This document shows positions 48,660-59,181 of a stretch of 64,000 bases of DNA, piece by piece (position 1 is the first letter of the stretch; every line of letters begins with the position of its first letter). The notes under the pieces were generated by a model that was not told the DNA's origin, did no database searches, and was given only the letters and a program-made list of their open reading frames with translations. This stretch comes from Engraulis encrasicolus (lineage: Eukaryota > Chordata > Actinopteri > Clupeiformes > Engraulidae). The position numbers and the translations under genes are program-made. The stretch covers positions 42,219,385 through 42,283,384 of the forward strand of contig NC_085880.1 of NCBI RefSeq assembly GCF_034702125.1, written 5' to 3'.

Positions 48660-48727
48660 GTGCAGTGGGAATCATCATCATTCACAAATACAGGTACAGT
48701 AGAGATCATCATCATTCACAAATGCTG
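48645..48727. repeat. Tandem 34-bp repeat copying the exon end and donor
   Basis: The last exon bases and donor ('catcattcacaaatacaggt') recur 34 bp downstream with 'gtacag' as a second donor at 48694. A third copy, 'atcattcacaaatg', lacks the GT. Confidence 0.9.
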
Positions 48728-49431
48728 CACTGTTGATTCAGTTGGTTGCAATGCAATTTCCCATTCGCAATCAACTACAGTAAATTACTGTAAGTCAACA
48801 AGGTTAAACTGTCTAGCGAGTAGATTAGAGTAGAGTAGATTAGAGTAGAGTAGAGTAGAGTAGAGTAGAATACAGTAGAGTACAGTAGATTAGAGTAGAG
48901 TTACTTCATGTATCCCAAAGGAAATTAAGGTGTCAAGCAGAACATAATACAAGATGCACATAATATGCATTGCAAGACTCTTTCAAGAAATACACCTCTA
49001 TAGCTGTGATGGCAACAGGAGAACAAGCCATTTCCTTGGAAGCCATTAAGTTTTAAGGGGCACTATTCAGGATTTACGAGGTTACTCAATCTTCTTTAGA
49101 TAGTTGAATGATATAACTATATGGTGAATGGATGTTTGGCTTGTGCCAGATCGACAGCCATGGGCTAACAAGTCTAGGCTACTGAACATTTAGCAGTAAG
49201 CGCAAAATCCTCAAATAAAAAACTTGACTCATATACCACATTTACAACATGCGCTGTCTCAACTCATTTGCTATTGTAGATGTGGTATAATTTTTAATTG
49301 CACTGTCGTCACCACAGTAGTATTATAATGACTGTGTTTTTAACCATAGCGGTTGTTAGCGTAACCACATAACAGCATGAGCCCCTAGGCCCAGCCTTCC
49401 CATTTAGCAGCGTGACATCTATGCTAAAGAC

Positions 49432-50035
49432 GACTGTAATTACGCAGTGCGGTGTAATAAAGATCCTGATGCCTAATAATAAGGATTGGGATAAGAAATC
49501 TGCTTGACATGTTAATGATGTGGTTTGTGTGTTCCATATGGTAGAGGTTTTACTGTAGTGAAGTGAAAAAAGTGAAAGTGTGAGCTCAACTGGAAAACTC
49601 CAGCTCCCATTGTCATTGTGACACAGCACTCCACAGCACGCAAGTGCACACTGCACACAAGGAAATTGCATTTATGCCTTACCCGTGCAAGGGGGCAGCC
49701 CCCAATATCGCCCAAAAGGGAGCAATGACGATGGTACCGGTAATTACGCAGCGCCGTGTAATAACTGTCATGATGCCTAATAATAAGGATTAGGATATGA
49801 AATCAGACTTGACATGTTAATGATGTGGGTTTGCGTTCCATACGGTAGAGGCTTTACTGTGGTATAGTGAAAAGTGAAAGTGTGAGCTCAACTGGAAAAC
49901 TCCAGCTCCCATTGTCATTGTGACACAGCACTCCACAGCATGCAAGTGCACACTGCACACAAGGACATTGCATTTATGCCTCACCCATGCAAGGGGGCAG
50001 CCCCCAATATCGCCCGAAAGGGAGCAGTGACGGCG
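49432..50035. repeat. Two tandem units of about 300 bp, with a partial third
   Basis: Each unit has 'cctaataataaggatt', 'cttgacatgttaatgatgtg', 'gtgagctcaactggaaaact', 'tgacacagcactccacagca' and 'gcaagggggcagcccccaat'. A third partial unit around 50038-50230 is broken by a minus-strand LINE tail and a poly-C/A stretch. Confidence 0.85.
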
Positions 50036-50522
50036 GTAATTGCACAGTGCGGTGTTATAAGTGTCATGATGTCTAATATAGACATAGACTTAGACTTAGA
50101 GACTTAGACTTATGTTTATTGATCCCAGAGGGAAATTTAGGGTAACGACTGCCACCATGTGTGCCCCCCCCCCCCAAAAAAAAAGGTTGTGGGTTTGTGT
50201 TCCATACGGTAGAGGCTTTACAGTAGTACTGAATACCGTGCTGACTGCTTGTGAGCCTGGTATTGTGCTCCCTGAGTCTGAAATGTCTATGGTTGGCCAC
50301 AATGACTTTTATATTGATGTGACATTGTGGAGTGAGAGAGTTGGGCTGTGTTTTGGGGTGAAGCTATACTAAAAGTAGTAGCTTTGTCCTAGTTACCCTA
50401 ACAAATTGTGACAAAACGACACCTTATGTTCTCTTTGTCTCATTCTCCGGTGCTCTCATTCTCCTGTTCCCTTGTTTGCTCGTTTCTTTTCTGCCTCTTC
50501 TCTGTTTTTCTTTTTTTTTCTC

Positions 50523-50524
50523 AG

Positions 50525-50603
<79 letters not shown>

Positions 50604-50712
50604 CTTTCTCTCTCTCGCTAGCTCTCTCTTGTTTGTTTTCTTTATATTTTTCTCTTTTTCTTGGGCTATCTCAGTCTCTCTTTCCCCCCCCCCCTCTCCC
50701 TCTCTCCCTCTC

Positions 50713-50743
<31 letters not shown>

Positions 50744-50750
50744 CCCCCCT
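50523..50750. repeat. CT arrays
   Basis: About 38 CT units at 50523-50600 and further CT/CCCT tracts to 50750. Confidence 0.9.
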
Positions 50751-51469
50751 CGTTTGTTTTCTGTCTTCATAGTTTCTTTTCTTCTCTGCATGGCCACTAG
50801 TGCTGTTTCCCATCAGGGGGTCGTGTCATGAGCTCAAGTATGCATAAGCAAGCGCTTTGGTCTGTAAACAGCCGCCGGCTTTTGGGTGCGAAAAACTTTC
50901 CATCGACTCAAGCACCACCGCTGTCTCAGAGGACTAGCGGACTAGCGAACTAGCTGACCTCCAAAGTAAACACATTATTGACTTGGCAAGGGCCCTTTGG
51001 GTCAACCAAGGCATTTCCTTTGTGAGTTAACTATTTCCCAGAGGGACTTTGGGTTGACTTCCTTAGACCTCATTTTTGCTGTCCTCAGGGAGGAGAAGAT
51101 TCACCAGTGTGTTGATGCTAAAATTAGCAAAGGATATACTTAGTATATGCTTAGCAAATTAGCAATGGATACACTGTATGAATCAGCATGACACAGCGTT
51201 CCAGTCATTGCTATATGGCCTTTGGTGTAAAATAGCACACTAAATATAGCAGTTATAAACTGCCAATGCCTAGTGTAGGCCTCCCACTGATAAGGTGATA
51301 TCATAACTGTGTAAAACCGCAGTTACATTTAATGTATATAAATAAATCATGAACTGAAATAGACAACAAACTGAAATACACTACTAAACACACTGTATAT
51401 CACTCACAGCAATATGAAAAATGAATAGGATCATATAATAACTTCATGACCAGGAACATCACACGGCAT

Positions 51470-51603
51470 TATAAATTAGCTGTTACCAGCATGGCAATTA
51501 CCAAGTCGTAATGTATTACTCAAGGCTCCGTGCACTGTCATAGTAGTGTAATACAATAGGAGTTAACTTTCACTGTCTATTAAGGGGCTACTGTGCATTA
51601 AGG
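51470..51603. repeat. Unnamed dispersed repeat, copy 3 of 3
   Basis: Diverged relative of 34541-34690 and 38888-39040; preserves 'attagctgttaccag', 'ggcaattaccaagtcgta' and 'catagtagtgtaata'. Confidence 0.55.
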
Positions 51604-51717
51604 GGCTACTGCTCAGAGCAGAATGCATGTCCCTGACCACTGACCTCTCTAAATGCTGAATGTGCTGTTTGTAATGTGGTGACTTGTGTAATGTGTTTGT
51701 TCTTTCTCTGACCTCAG

Positions 51718-51830
51718 ACCTGACCTGATAGATATGAGCAGAGTCTCGGTACAGACGAACAGGTCCAATCTGGAAACAGCATTCGGGGTAGCCGAGCGAC
51801 TTGGAGTTGCTAGGTTACTAGACCCAGAGG
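51718..51830 (+). CDS. dst: dst exon: CH2 middle part
   Basis: 113 bp. It begins with the last base of the Arg codon from the previous exon and ends with one base of an Asp codon. Acceptor 'tctgacctcag', donor 'gtaagt'. It encodes [43 protein letters not shown] and the VAERLG..RLLDPED block are universal in spectrin-family CH2 domains. Confidence 0.97.
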
Positions 51831-52005
51831 GTAAGTAAAGGGACCTCCCTCCACTGTAACTCACTCCTGTCATGTTGTCTGCAAATCAATAAATTAATGT
51901 TCAAACATATATTGACTGGAGAAAAAACATTTTGGGTGTACATAAAATGTATTTGTGTTTTGTTTATGCTTGTGTGTGCGTGTGGCTGTGTGCGTGCGTG
52001 CGTGC

Positions 52006-52071
<66 letters not shown>

Positions 52072-52144
52072 GTGTGCGCGCGCATGTGTGTGTGTGTGTG
52101 TGTGTGTGTGCGTGCGTGCTTGCATGTGTGTGTCTCTTCATCAG
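51831..52144 (+). other. Short intron dominated by a GT array
   Basis: 314 bp, of which about 51970-52135 is GT-rich with GC interruptions. The array reaches within 10 bp of the acceptor 'tctcttcatcag'. Confidence 0.95.
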
Positions 52145-52251
52145 ATGTGGATGTACAATCGCCAGACGAGAAGTCTGTCATCACCTACGTTTCAACACTG
52201 TACGATGTCTTCCCTAAAGCACCGGAGGGGGGCGAGGGTATCAATGCAAAT
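52145..52251 (+). CDS. dst: dst exon: end of CH2 and entry to the plakin domain
   Basis: 107 bp. The first two bases complete Asp; the end is phase 0. Donor 'gtaagt'. It encodes [20 protein letters not shown] and [27 protein letters not shown] is the last CH2 helix. The PEGGEGI linker joins the actin-binding domain to the first spectrin repeat in dystonin and MACF1. Confidence 0.97.
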
Positions 52252-53543
52252 GTAAGTACCCAGAGACGTCATTTTAAATCCAGCCTTCTCAAACCCCCAC
52301 ATCCATCCTTACAAATTCCGCTTGCAAAGACTCCATTGCTCCAAATCAAGTCAAGTCAAACCTATTTCAACTGGAAGTAAACTGTAATCAACCATGTGAT
52401 TTATTGGTTATGAGTCTGAGAAAACTGTTTACGTATACTACCGTACAATAGTAAGACACATGTGGTTTGGATACATTCAACCTTGCTCTTTGGTGACAGA
52501 ACGGCAGGGAGAATGTGGTGATCAATCATCTTTATGGGCTATCTGTGAGAAGTCGTGATGCCAAACCACAGTGTTTGCAGTGACACAGCCTCTTAACCCA
52601 TTTCAGCCTGATGCTGCGTACGCTCCTCATTGACCTAGGCGCCTGGAGTGACATAGATGCTGCATGCAGGCTCTTGAGATTTGCGTTTTTTTAAATAAAA
52701 TGTGGGTATCTTAGAGCTCAATGAACACATTTTAATGCAAGCTGTTTGTCCTAGCTTTTAAATGCAGCCGATTTCATGTTGAGGTTGAGATATTTAGTGT
52801 TTTTATAGGCTGAGGGCACCTTTCCCCAAAAAGGGCTTAGGCATTCAACAGGCATTTTTTTTACAGGTGCCTTAGGCTTAAAGTCCAAGTGTTGTTCTTG
52901 TTCTCGTGTATTTAACCATGCTCCATAGAGTGGCATGATATCAACATTGGGATGGAATCTCTGCATGCCATCTTATTGCATTCGACAGCAATCTTTTTTA
53001 CATGAGCATTTCTTTAGGTTTCTTTGTATTCAAGTAAAGTAGACCAATCCCCTGTGGCAATGTTGGCTAACATTTGAAACATGTATAACCAACAGCGACA
53101 GATGCCTTTCTGATGGTGGCATCTTTGTTTTTTTTTTTGGTTGATCTCTGCCAAGGAGTGCTGCCAAAATGTTTCCCCAAGGGGAACTGTCATGTTGTAG
53201 CAGTGGTATCTCTACCACCTTGCATGCGGTAGAACTGCTGAAGAGGCGTTCTTTGACTTTATGCAAAAGAGTGACTCTTGTTTTGATACCAATCAAAAAA
53301 CATTGGTCTTAATCCAGACTCGCTGTAATGTGAGGTTGGGTCATGTGTTAGTGTGTTTTTTCATTTTCCGAAGAAGCGTCTACTGACACATGTCTTGTCT
53401 TCATAAATCATATTTCATCCTTTATTATTATGTAACCGTCTTCGCAGGTTTTACAACCATACCTTTTGCCATCATCATACAACACATGTTTTTTTCTGTC
53501 TCTCTCACAATTAAATTGTCTTTGGTTTTCACACCTCAAACAG
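52252..53543 (+). other. Intron
   Basis: 1.3 kb with no recognised repeat family or exon. Confidence 0.75.
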
Positions 53544-53663
53544 GATGTTGACATCAAATGGGTTGAATACCAGAACATGGTGAATTACCTCAGCCAGTGG
53601 ATCAAACACAACGTGGCCATCATGTCTGACAGAACATATCCCAACAACCCTGTGGAGCTCAAG
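53544..53663 (+). CDS. dst: dst exon: plakin domain, first spectrin repeat
   Basis: 120 bp, phase 0 to 0, acceptor 'cctcaaacag', donor 'gtgagg'. It encodes [20 protein letters not shown] and [32 protein letters not shown] with NPVELK is the start of the plakin-domain spectrin-repeat array in dystonin. Confidence 0.96.
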
Positions 53664-54942
53664 GTGAGGAAGGATGTCTGTGATATGCAACTAGCTTCAA
53701 TGTGCCCTTGGGAACAATAATGTAACTCTAGTCTACTCCTCTATTCTACTGTTCTCTACTTTATTGTACTATATTCTACTCTATTCTATTCTGTTCTATT
53801 CTATTCTATTCTATTCTATTATATTCTATTCTATGCTCTACTCTGTACTCTACTCTACTCTACTCTACTCTACTCTACTCTGCTCTGCTCTGCTCTACTC
53901 TACTCTACTCTACTCTACTCTGCTCTGCTCTGCTCTACTCTACTCTTCCCTACTCTACTCTACTATACTCTCTACTCTACTCTACTGTAGATGCATGTTT
54001 TGAATAGTGGGTATTTTTTAATGCGTTTACATATAAACACACCATGTGGATATAAAAATAAATAAAACGAACATTTTGACAGGTGCATTTTATGTAGCTC
54101 CCTAAAGCGGATATTTTTTTTTTTTACTTTTTTTTTTAATTTAGAGGTTTCCAAAATTCTGTTTAGGTGTAAGCAAGAGGCCCAAACCGATGTGTTTACA
54201 AGCATATGTATATACGTACTTCTAAACAGGGTGTTAGTGAAAGGTTTGTATTCTCTTGTATGGTGGTTATGTAACACTGTGAAGCTGCAGGCCCAAGGGC
54301 CTCTTTTGATTTAAACTGAGAAGCTTCAGCTTAACTTGGCACTCATCTGTTGTTGTAGATAGAAGCCTGATTGTTATAGCCTGTAGCTACGTTTGAGTCT
54401 GTCATGATTGTTTTGCTCTCAACTTAAGCTGAATTAGAGCTAAGCTAGATAAAACCATGCACTAAATAAATGTAGCACATCTAAGATCAATGAAAAGATC
54501 ATAGAGAAGGTTTTTTATAATGCTCTATCACCTCTGTTTAAATCATTCAGCACATCGCTGTCTGAGTTTACAGTAGTTACGGCCATGGATGTTCATGGAT
54601 TCAGCGTTGGTTGAATATGTGATTTTAGCGTTGGTTGAATATTCGTTTGCCTGGATTTGCTAAAGGCCACATGCTATCCATGACAGAAGGTATACTGTAA
54701 GTAGCTTCTACATCAGGATTACTGCAGTAATGCTGGAACTGAGAAATCTGCTCATCCCCTTATCCATCAACTTCCACTTAAAAGGTCAGGATTGTACAGG
54801 TAGATGTTAAAACCTGCTGTACAATCCTGACCTTTTAAGAGGAAATTGATGAATAAGGTGATGGACAGAATGATTAGTCTGTTTTGTTGTAGGGGGATGT
54901 TTTGAATTGTTTTTTTTTGTCTCTTTCTCTCTTTTTTTGCAG
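53664..54942 (+). other. Intron with a TCTAC array and a hairpin
   Basis: A 240-bp array of TCTAT, TCTAC and TCTGC pentamers lies at about 53750-53990. An inverted repeat is at 54758-54840. No exon was recognised between the flanking ones. Confidence 0.85.
54735..54862. repeat. Inverted repeat
   Basis: 'cttaaaaggtcaggattgta' plus 'cag' is matched exactly by 'ctgtacaatcctgacctttt' plus 'aag'. Weaker pairing extends outward ('ccttatccatcaac' with 'ttgatgaataagg'). The loop is about 17 bp. Confidence 0.85.
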
Positions 54943-55038
54943 GCACTTTACACACAGTATCAGCAGTTTAAAGAAGGTGAAATTCCACTGAAAGAGAATG
55001 AGAAATCTCGAATACAGAAGTTGTATAAAATGTTGGAG
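54943..55038 (+). CDS. dst: dst exon: plakin domain, first spectrin repeat continued
   Basis: 96 bp, phase 0 to 0, acceptor 'ctttttttgcag', donor 'gtacgt'. It encodes [20 protein letters not shown] and [27 protein letters not shown] is the conserved helix pair seen in dystonin. Confidence 0.96.
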
Positions 55039-55215
55039 GTACGTGCTATACACACAGCCCAGATACTGCTCAGAAATCTTTTGAATAACTGTGTATGAAT
55101 CTTTTTTTTTGTCAAAGTATGATTTTTTAAAGAACACTTTGTTAGACAATGTAATCTTTTTACCCTGTTTGTTTGGCTGTCTGTCTCTATGTCTGTCTGT
55201 CTGTCTGCCTGCCTG

Positions 55216-55290
<75 letters not shown>

Positions 55291-55342
55291 TCCTCCCACC
55301 CTCTCTCCCCCTCTCTTCTTCTCCTGGGGGGTGGGCGGACAG
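55039..55342 (+). other. Short intron with a CT array as acceptor tract
   Basis: 304 bp. A CTGT run, then about 34 CT units at 55218-55285, then a C/T tract of about 40 bp, then 'ggggggtgggcggacag' at the acceptor. Confidence 0.9.
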
Positions 55343-55470
55343 GTGTGGATCGAGTTTGGTCGTATCCACCTGCCCCAAGGCTGCCACCCCAACGACGTGG
55401 AGAAGGAGTGGGGCAAGCTGATCGTGGCCATGCTGGAGAGGGAGAAGAGCCTCAGGCCTGAACTGGACAG
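55343..55470 (+). CDS. dst: dst exon: plakin domain, second spectrin repeat
   Basis: 128 bp, start phase 0, ending in two bases (AG) of an Arg codon, donor 'gtatgc'. It encodes [40 protein letters not shown] and LD. WIEFGRI.LPQG.HPND.EKEWGKL is a plakin-domain signature. In the long isoforms it joins the exon at 58677 directly. Confidence 0.97.
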
Positions 55471-55930
55471 GTATGCATTACTACTGCAGGGGTGTGGCAC
55501 AGGGGGGTAACGTCTGACCCAGACACCAGGGCCCCGTGTTTATAGGGGGCCCACACTGGCCCGAGCTGGACAGGTATGCATTACTACAGGGGCGTAAAGT
55601 CTGACTGAGACACCAGGGCCCCATGTACGTATATACAGTAAGGGGCCCACACAGTGGACAGGTATGCACTACTACAGGGGCGTCGTACGCACAGGGGGGT
55701 AAAGTTTGACCCAGACACCAGGGCCCCGTGTTTATAGGGGGCCCACACTGGCCGGAGCTAGCTACTACAGGGACGTCTTACGTAGTCTACAGGGGGGTAA
55801 AGTTTGACCCAGACACCAGGAATCCGTGTTTATAGAGGGCCCACACTGGCCGGAGCTGGACAGGTATGCATTACTACAGGGGCGTCGTACGCACAGTACA
55901 GGGGGGTAAAGGCTAACTGAGACAACAGGG
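55455..55930. repeat. Imperfect tandem repeat copying the exon end and donor
   Basis: The exon end and donor ('ctggacaggtatgcattact') recur with donors at 55574, 55662 (as 'gtggacaggtatgcactac') and 55864. Each copy is followed by 'caggggcgt', 'gacaccagggccccgtgttt' or a variant, and 'gggcccacac'. About four units of 90-290 bp. Confidence 0.85.
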
Positions 55931-57591
55931 CCCCATGTACGGATAAAAGGGGGCCCACATAAAGTCCGATTTATGTAGATACTGTATATGTCTAGGGGGG
56001 GTCCATTGGGGCTGGATACACAGGGCCCCATGTATATACCCCACACAGTCTGATTTATGAAGATATATGGCTGGGGGGGTCCATTGGAGCTGATTGTACA
56101 TAGGGCCCTCAATTTGCTGCAACTCCCCTGGGTATGTATGAAGTAGGCTGGGGCTGCTACCACCACTGCTGCTGCTGATGCTGATGGTGGTGGTGGCGCT
56201 GTAGGTGGTGTTACCTTTACCCCTTTTCCTGATTCCTGATTTATGGCCGTCACTCTGCTGCTATCTGAGACGTACCTGACGGCTTTTTTAGTCAGCCGTT
56301 GATTAAAAATGCAGAAAATGAGCAGCTGCCCTGGTGGTGAGGCATCAGACACTCTCAGACAGCTGGTGGGGATGGTCACACTCCTGCTCCTGTACATGGC
56401 ATTTCTGAGGGGTTTGTATACATACATATTTGCTTTTCTATCTATCTATCGCTTATGCAATTGTCTTGTTTTGAGCAGTTGGGCATCAATATGATTGACA
56501 TGCAGGGGTCGAGGTATGTGGTATGTGGTTGGATGCTTCTGGCATGTTCCTGGGACGAGTGTTGTTGACTATCTGTTATTTTTGACAAGTGTGCTTGTAC
56601 GGAAGCAGGGCCGTTGGAGCTTTGGGGAAGTTTATATGTACAGTATAAGTCACTGGCAACACTAAGGTAACAAGTAGGGTATGATATACTGCTTTTATTT
56701 TTTTGCTAAGTTCATTTTAGTTGTTACAGTAACGTTTTTAACTTGAAAAGAAGTTCCATCTTATATTAAATCTAATAATTTTGGTCATTTGAATAGCTAA
56801 GCAAGCATTTTTACTCCCTGCACATTTTTATCACTGTGATTGTTTTTGATGAGTTTTCTCAGACGTGCATTCCACAATATCTGCAGTTGAAATATTTGTG
56901 GTTGTTGAAACATAGAGTCAGCTAGCTGTGATGGTCCAACATCGATTTTGAACGTTTGATTGTACAGTCTCCAAGAATGTCCTTAATTTTTTATTCATTT
57001 AATTATTAATTTAATAATAGTCTTTGATTTTTATATTTTGAACAAAATTAGGAACATTCATTTGCTTTTATGTGTTTTTTGTTGTTGTTTTCAGACTCTC
57101 TTGTAGTTTTCCCCTACAACAAAACAAACACAGCTGCATGCTTTTTTTTCTTTTTCTTTTTTTTTTTTTACTAGACTTTGCTTTTTGGGAACCACCCAAT
57201 ATTTTGGGTACTTTTACAGCTGATGTGTCATGCGGATTCGTGTGAAAATACCATCCAATTGGATTGTTAAATAACAAGTGTCAGTAATTGGTGACAATTA
57301 CAGGTGTTGGATGGTGTACCAGCCTTCATCCACACCCCTCCTGTGCAAGCTGTAAGTGTTCAAACCTGCAGCAAATCATCCGCCAGAAAAAAGATGACAT
57401 ATGAGCTTCAACCCTTAGGGGTCTTTCTTCCCTCTCTCCCTCCCCTTCGCAGGGGTGTGTGTGCGTGTGCATTTGTGTGTGTCTGGGTGGGTGTGTAAGG
57501 GTGGGTGTGTACGGGGTTGGATCCAGATTTTTTTGTTTTTGCGTCCTGCGGGAGCCTTCGTTTGGGCACGTAGGTAAAGGGGGTGTGAGCC

Positions 57592-57597
57592 TATAAA
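57592..57597 (+). promoter_or_regulatory. TATA box of the BPAG1e-type start
   Basis: 'ctataaaggg' gives TATAAA followed by G, 354 bp before the start codon. A start site about 30 bp downstream, near 57622-57628, would give a leader of about 325 bp. No enhancer elements were identified. Confidence 0.55.
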
Positions 57598-57729
57598 GGG
57601 AGAGACGCTATCGACGCCTGCAACCACAGCTGCCCTTGTTATACAGTCAGGGGACACTGGTGGCTGGCTGACTGCCTGGCTGGAAGCTGGCAGGGGTGTG
57701 CTGGGTTGGCAGGGGAGCGCCGGGATTGA

Positions 57730-57783
57730 ATGGAGGTGCAGGTTGTTGGTGTTGCAACAGCAGCAGCTGGTTGGTCAGTGTGA
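57730..57783 (+). other. Short upstream ORF in the BPAG1e-type leader
   Basis: ATG at 57730 opens 17 codons (MEVQVVGVATAAAGWSV) to TGA at 57781-57783. It is relevant only if transcription starts at the TATA box above. Confidence 0.4.
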
Positions 57784-57790
57784 GGTCTAT

Positions 57791-57916
57791 GCGCGTTTGG
57801 CAGCTGGTTTGTCGGTGTCAGTGTAGTACCATAGTACTGTAGCACCATAGGTGCACGTTTGGCAGCTGGTTTGTCGGTGTCAGTGTAGTACTGTGGCACC
57901 GTAGGTCTACGCGCGT
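57791..57916. repeat. Tandem duplication in the BPAG1e-type leader
   Basis: 'gtttggcagctggtttgtcg' and 'gtgtcagtgtagtac' occur twice, at about 57794 and 57857, with 'gcaccataggt' and 'gcaccgtaggt' after each. Unit about 62 bp. Confidence 0.85.
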
Positions 57917-57950
57917 TTGATTCTCTTCCCCTGGCTCTCACTCGGCTACC

Positions 57951-58108
57951 ATGAGCAGCAACCTGGTGTATTGCGGGAGCATCTCGTCCGTCAGCAACAG
58001 CACACTAGCCAGCATGGGCTCCTCGCAGGACAACCTGCTCTCCTCCACCTTCGAGGCCCACACCAGCACACCCATTTATCTCAACAACAACTCTGTGTTT
58101 GGGCCCAG
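57951..58108 (+). CDS. dst: Alternative first coding exon of dst, BPAG1e (epithelial) type
   Basis: The ATG at 57951 has a strong context (taccATGA). It opens 52 codons and ends in two bases (AG) before a 'gtgaga' donor, exactly the phase that the exon at 58677 requires (GPR-LEMLQQ). The peptide starts MSSNLVYCGSISSVSNSTLA, continues SMGSSQDNLLSSTF and ends LNNNSVFGP. It is Ser/Asn-rich and short, as is the human BPAG1e N terminus, which joins the same [14 protein letters not shown] exon. BPAG1e is the hemidesmosomal, keratin-binding form without actin-binding domain. Position, phase, length and composition agree; residue identity to mammals is low, as expected for this segment. Confidence 0.88.
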
Positions 58109-58676
58109 GTGAGATAGAACACACATGCACACACACACAGAAATGGAAGCACTCCTGTGTTCCTAAGCTGGTTCCACTTGCAGCATATTTGTGCAGAATA
58201 GTTGTGTACCTTCTAAAATACAGTGACGTTTTTATTGGACCCTGTGCCTCTGGAAAAGGAGGTTTTCTACCTGTCAGTCAAATTTTGTACCTCACAGATC
58301 ACCATGTTGTACCTGAGGGGGTACAATATATTAAAAAAGTATGTAAGTACTGTATGTACATAATTGCTCTGCAAAAACGTACTGCCGTCATGACAAGCTT
58401 GGGTCCAGAGTTAAGTGTGTCCATTTCTCTGTGTGACAATGTGCAAGTCCAGCTGTGCTGATGGAGAGTAGGCTACACTGTAGAGGAATACTGAGGCGTC
58501 ATGTTTAAGCCTTTTTAAACTTTGCTCTTTTTATGAATTTTGTTTTGTGGTTCTTTTTGTATGTGCAATTCAGACTGGAAATGTTTTGGTTTTTTTACTT
58601 TTGTTTTTTAAATGCTTTTGTAATATTTCTCTTATGAATTTTTCTGTTGTGTTTCTTTTTTGTGTGTGCGTTTCAG

Positions 58677-58770
58677 ACTGGAAATGTTGCAGCAGATTGC
58701 CAACCGGGTGCAGCGAGACTGTGTGTCAGGCGAGGACAAGCTAGCTCTAGCACGCACGGCTCTGCAGTCC
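58677..58770 (+). CDS. dst: dst exon: plakin domain, first exon shared with BPAG1e
   Basis: 94 bp. The first base completes Arg; the end is phase 0. Acceptor 'tgtgcgtttcag', donor 'gtaagt'. It encodes [20 protein letters not shown] and [25 protein letters not shown] is identical to what I recall of mammalian dystonin. It accepts both the exon at 55343-55470 and the BPAG1e-type exon. Confidence 0.97.
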
Positions 58771-59157
58771 GTAAGTAGAACATATCATGAATGTAAACAT
58801 TTTTCCAGTGGTCAGAAAGCTACCAAATGCATCTAGATAGGCTTACTGTTTAAGGCTTCAATACTATTCAATACTACTTCACTCTCACTCAAATGTGGAA
58901 ATATTTAAACTTCATTTCAGACACAGTTCTATACAAAATAAATCAAGTGAAACAAAAAATGTTGGCATGATATGAGAGCTATGAATTTTTTTTTTTTTTT
59001 ATCTGTGCACGTTGAACAGGATGCCAAGCATATGGAGTCTGGTATTTCAGACACAGTTCTATACAGCATAACTAAAGTCTTGAGGACAAAAAAGATAACA
59101 AGAAACAACTTTTTTTGTATGATATGAAATTTATTTTTTTATGTTCCTGTTTAACAG
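58771..59157 (+). other. Intron with a partial duplication of the next exon
   Basis: 387 bp, mostly two tandem units described in the next entry. Confidence 0.9.
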
Positions 59158-59181
59158 GATGCCAAGCGCCTGGAGTCTGGT
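58914..59181. repeat. Tandem duplication carrying an intron end and the start of the next exon
   Basis: Unit 1 is 58914-59043 and unit 2 is 59044-59181. Both start 'atttcagacacagttctata' and end with a T-rich stretch, 'acag', and the exon opening 'gatgccaag', 'tggagtctggt'. In unit 1 the exon fragment begins at 59020 and reads DAKHMESG; in unit 2 it is the real exon (DAKRLESG). Confidence 0.92.

Larger units (their letters stand above)
48660..51717 (+). other. CH2 intron
   Basis: Contains the 34-bp repeat, a TAGAG array at about 48830-48905 ending in a minus-strand LINE tail, tandem 300-bp units at 49432-50035, CT arrays at 50523-50750, and the third dispersed repeat copy at 51470. No other exon was recognised. 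Confidence 0.8.
55471..57950 (+). other. Intron containing the BPAG1e-type promoter region
   Basis: The first 650 bp are the tandem repeat and related 'gggcccc' segments. The rest has no named repeat until the TATA box at 57592. The region 57600-57950 would be the leader of the BPAG1e-type transcript. Confidence 0.75.

Noticed and set aside
57951..58117. Reading the 57.95-kb ATG exon as an internal exon of the long isoform
   Set aside because: There is no acceptor just upstream of the ATG with a matching phase, and the flanking exons already join correctly without it. A first exon fits better.
59020..59043. Second real copy of the plakin-domain exon
   Set aside because: Only the first 24 bp are duplicated, Arg-Leu is changed to His-Met, the frame meets a stop, and no donor is seen. 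It is a decoy fragment.
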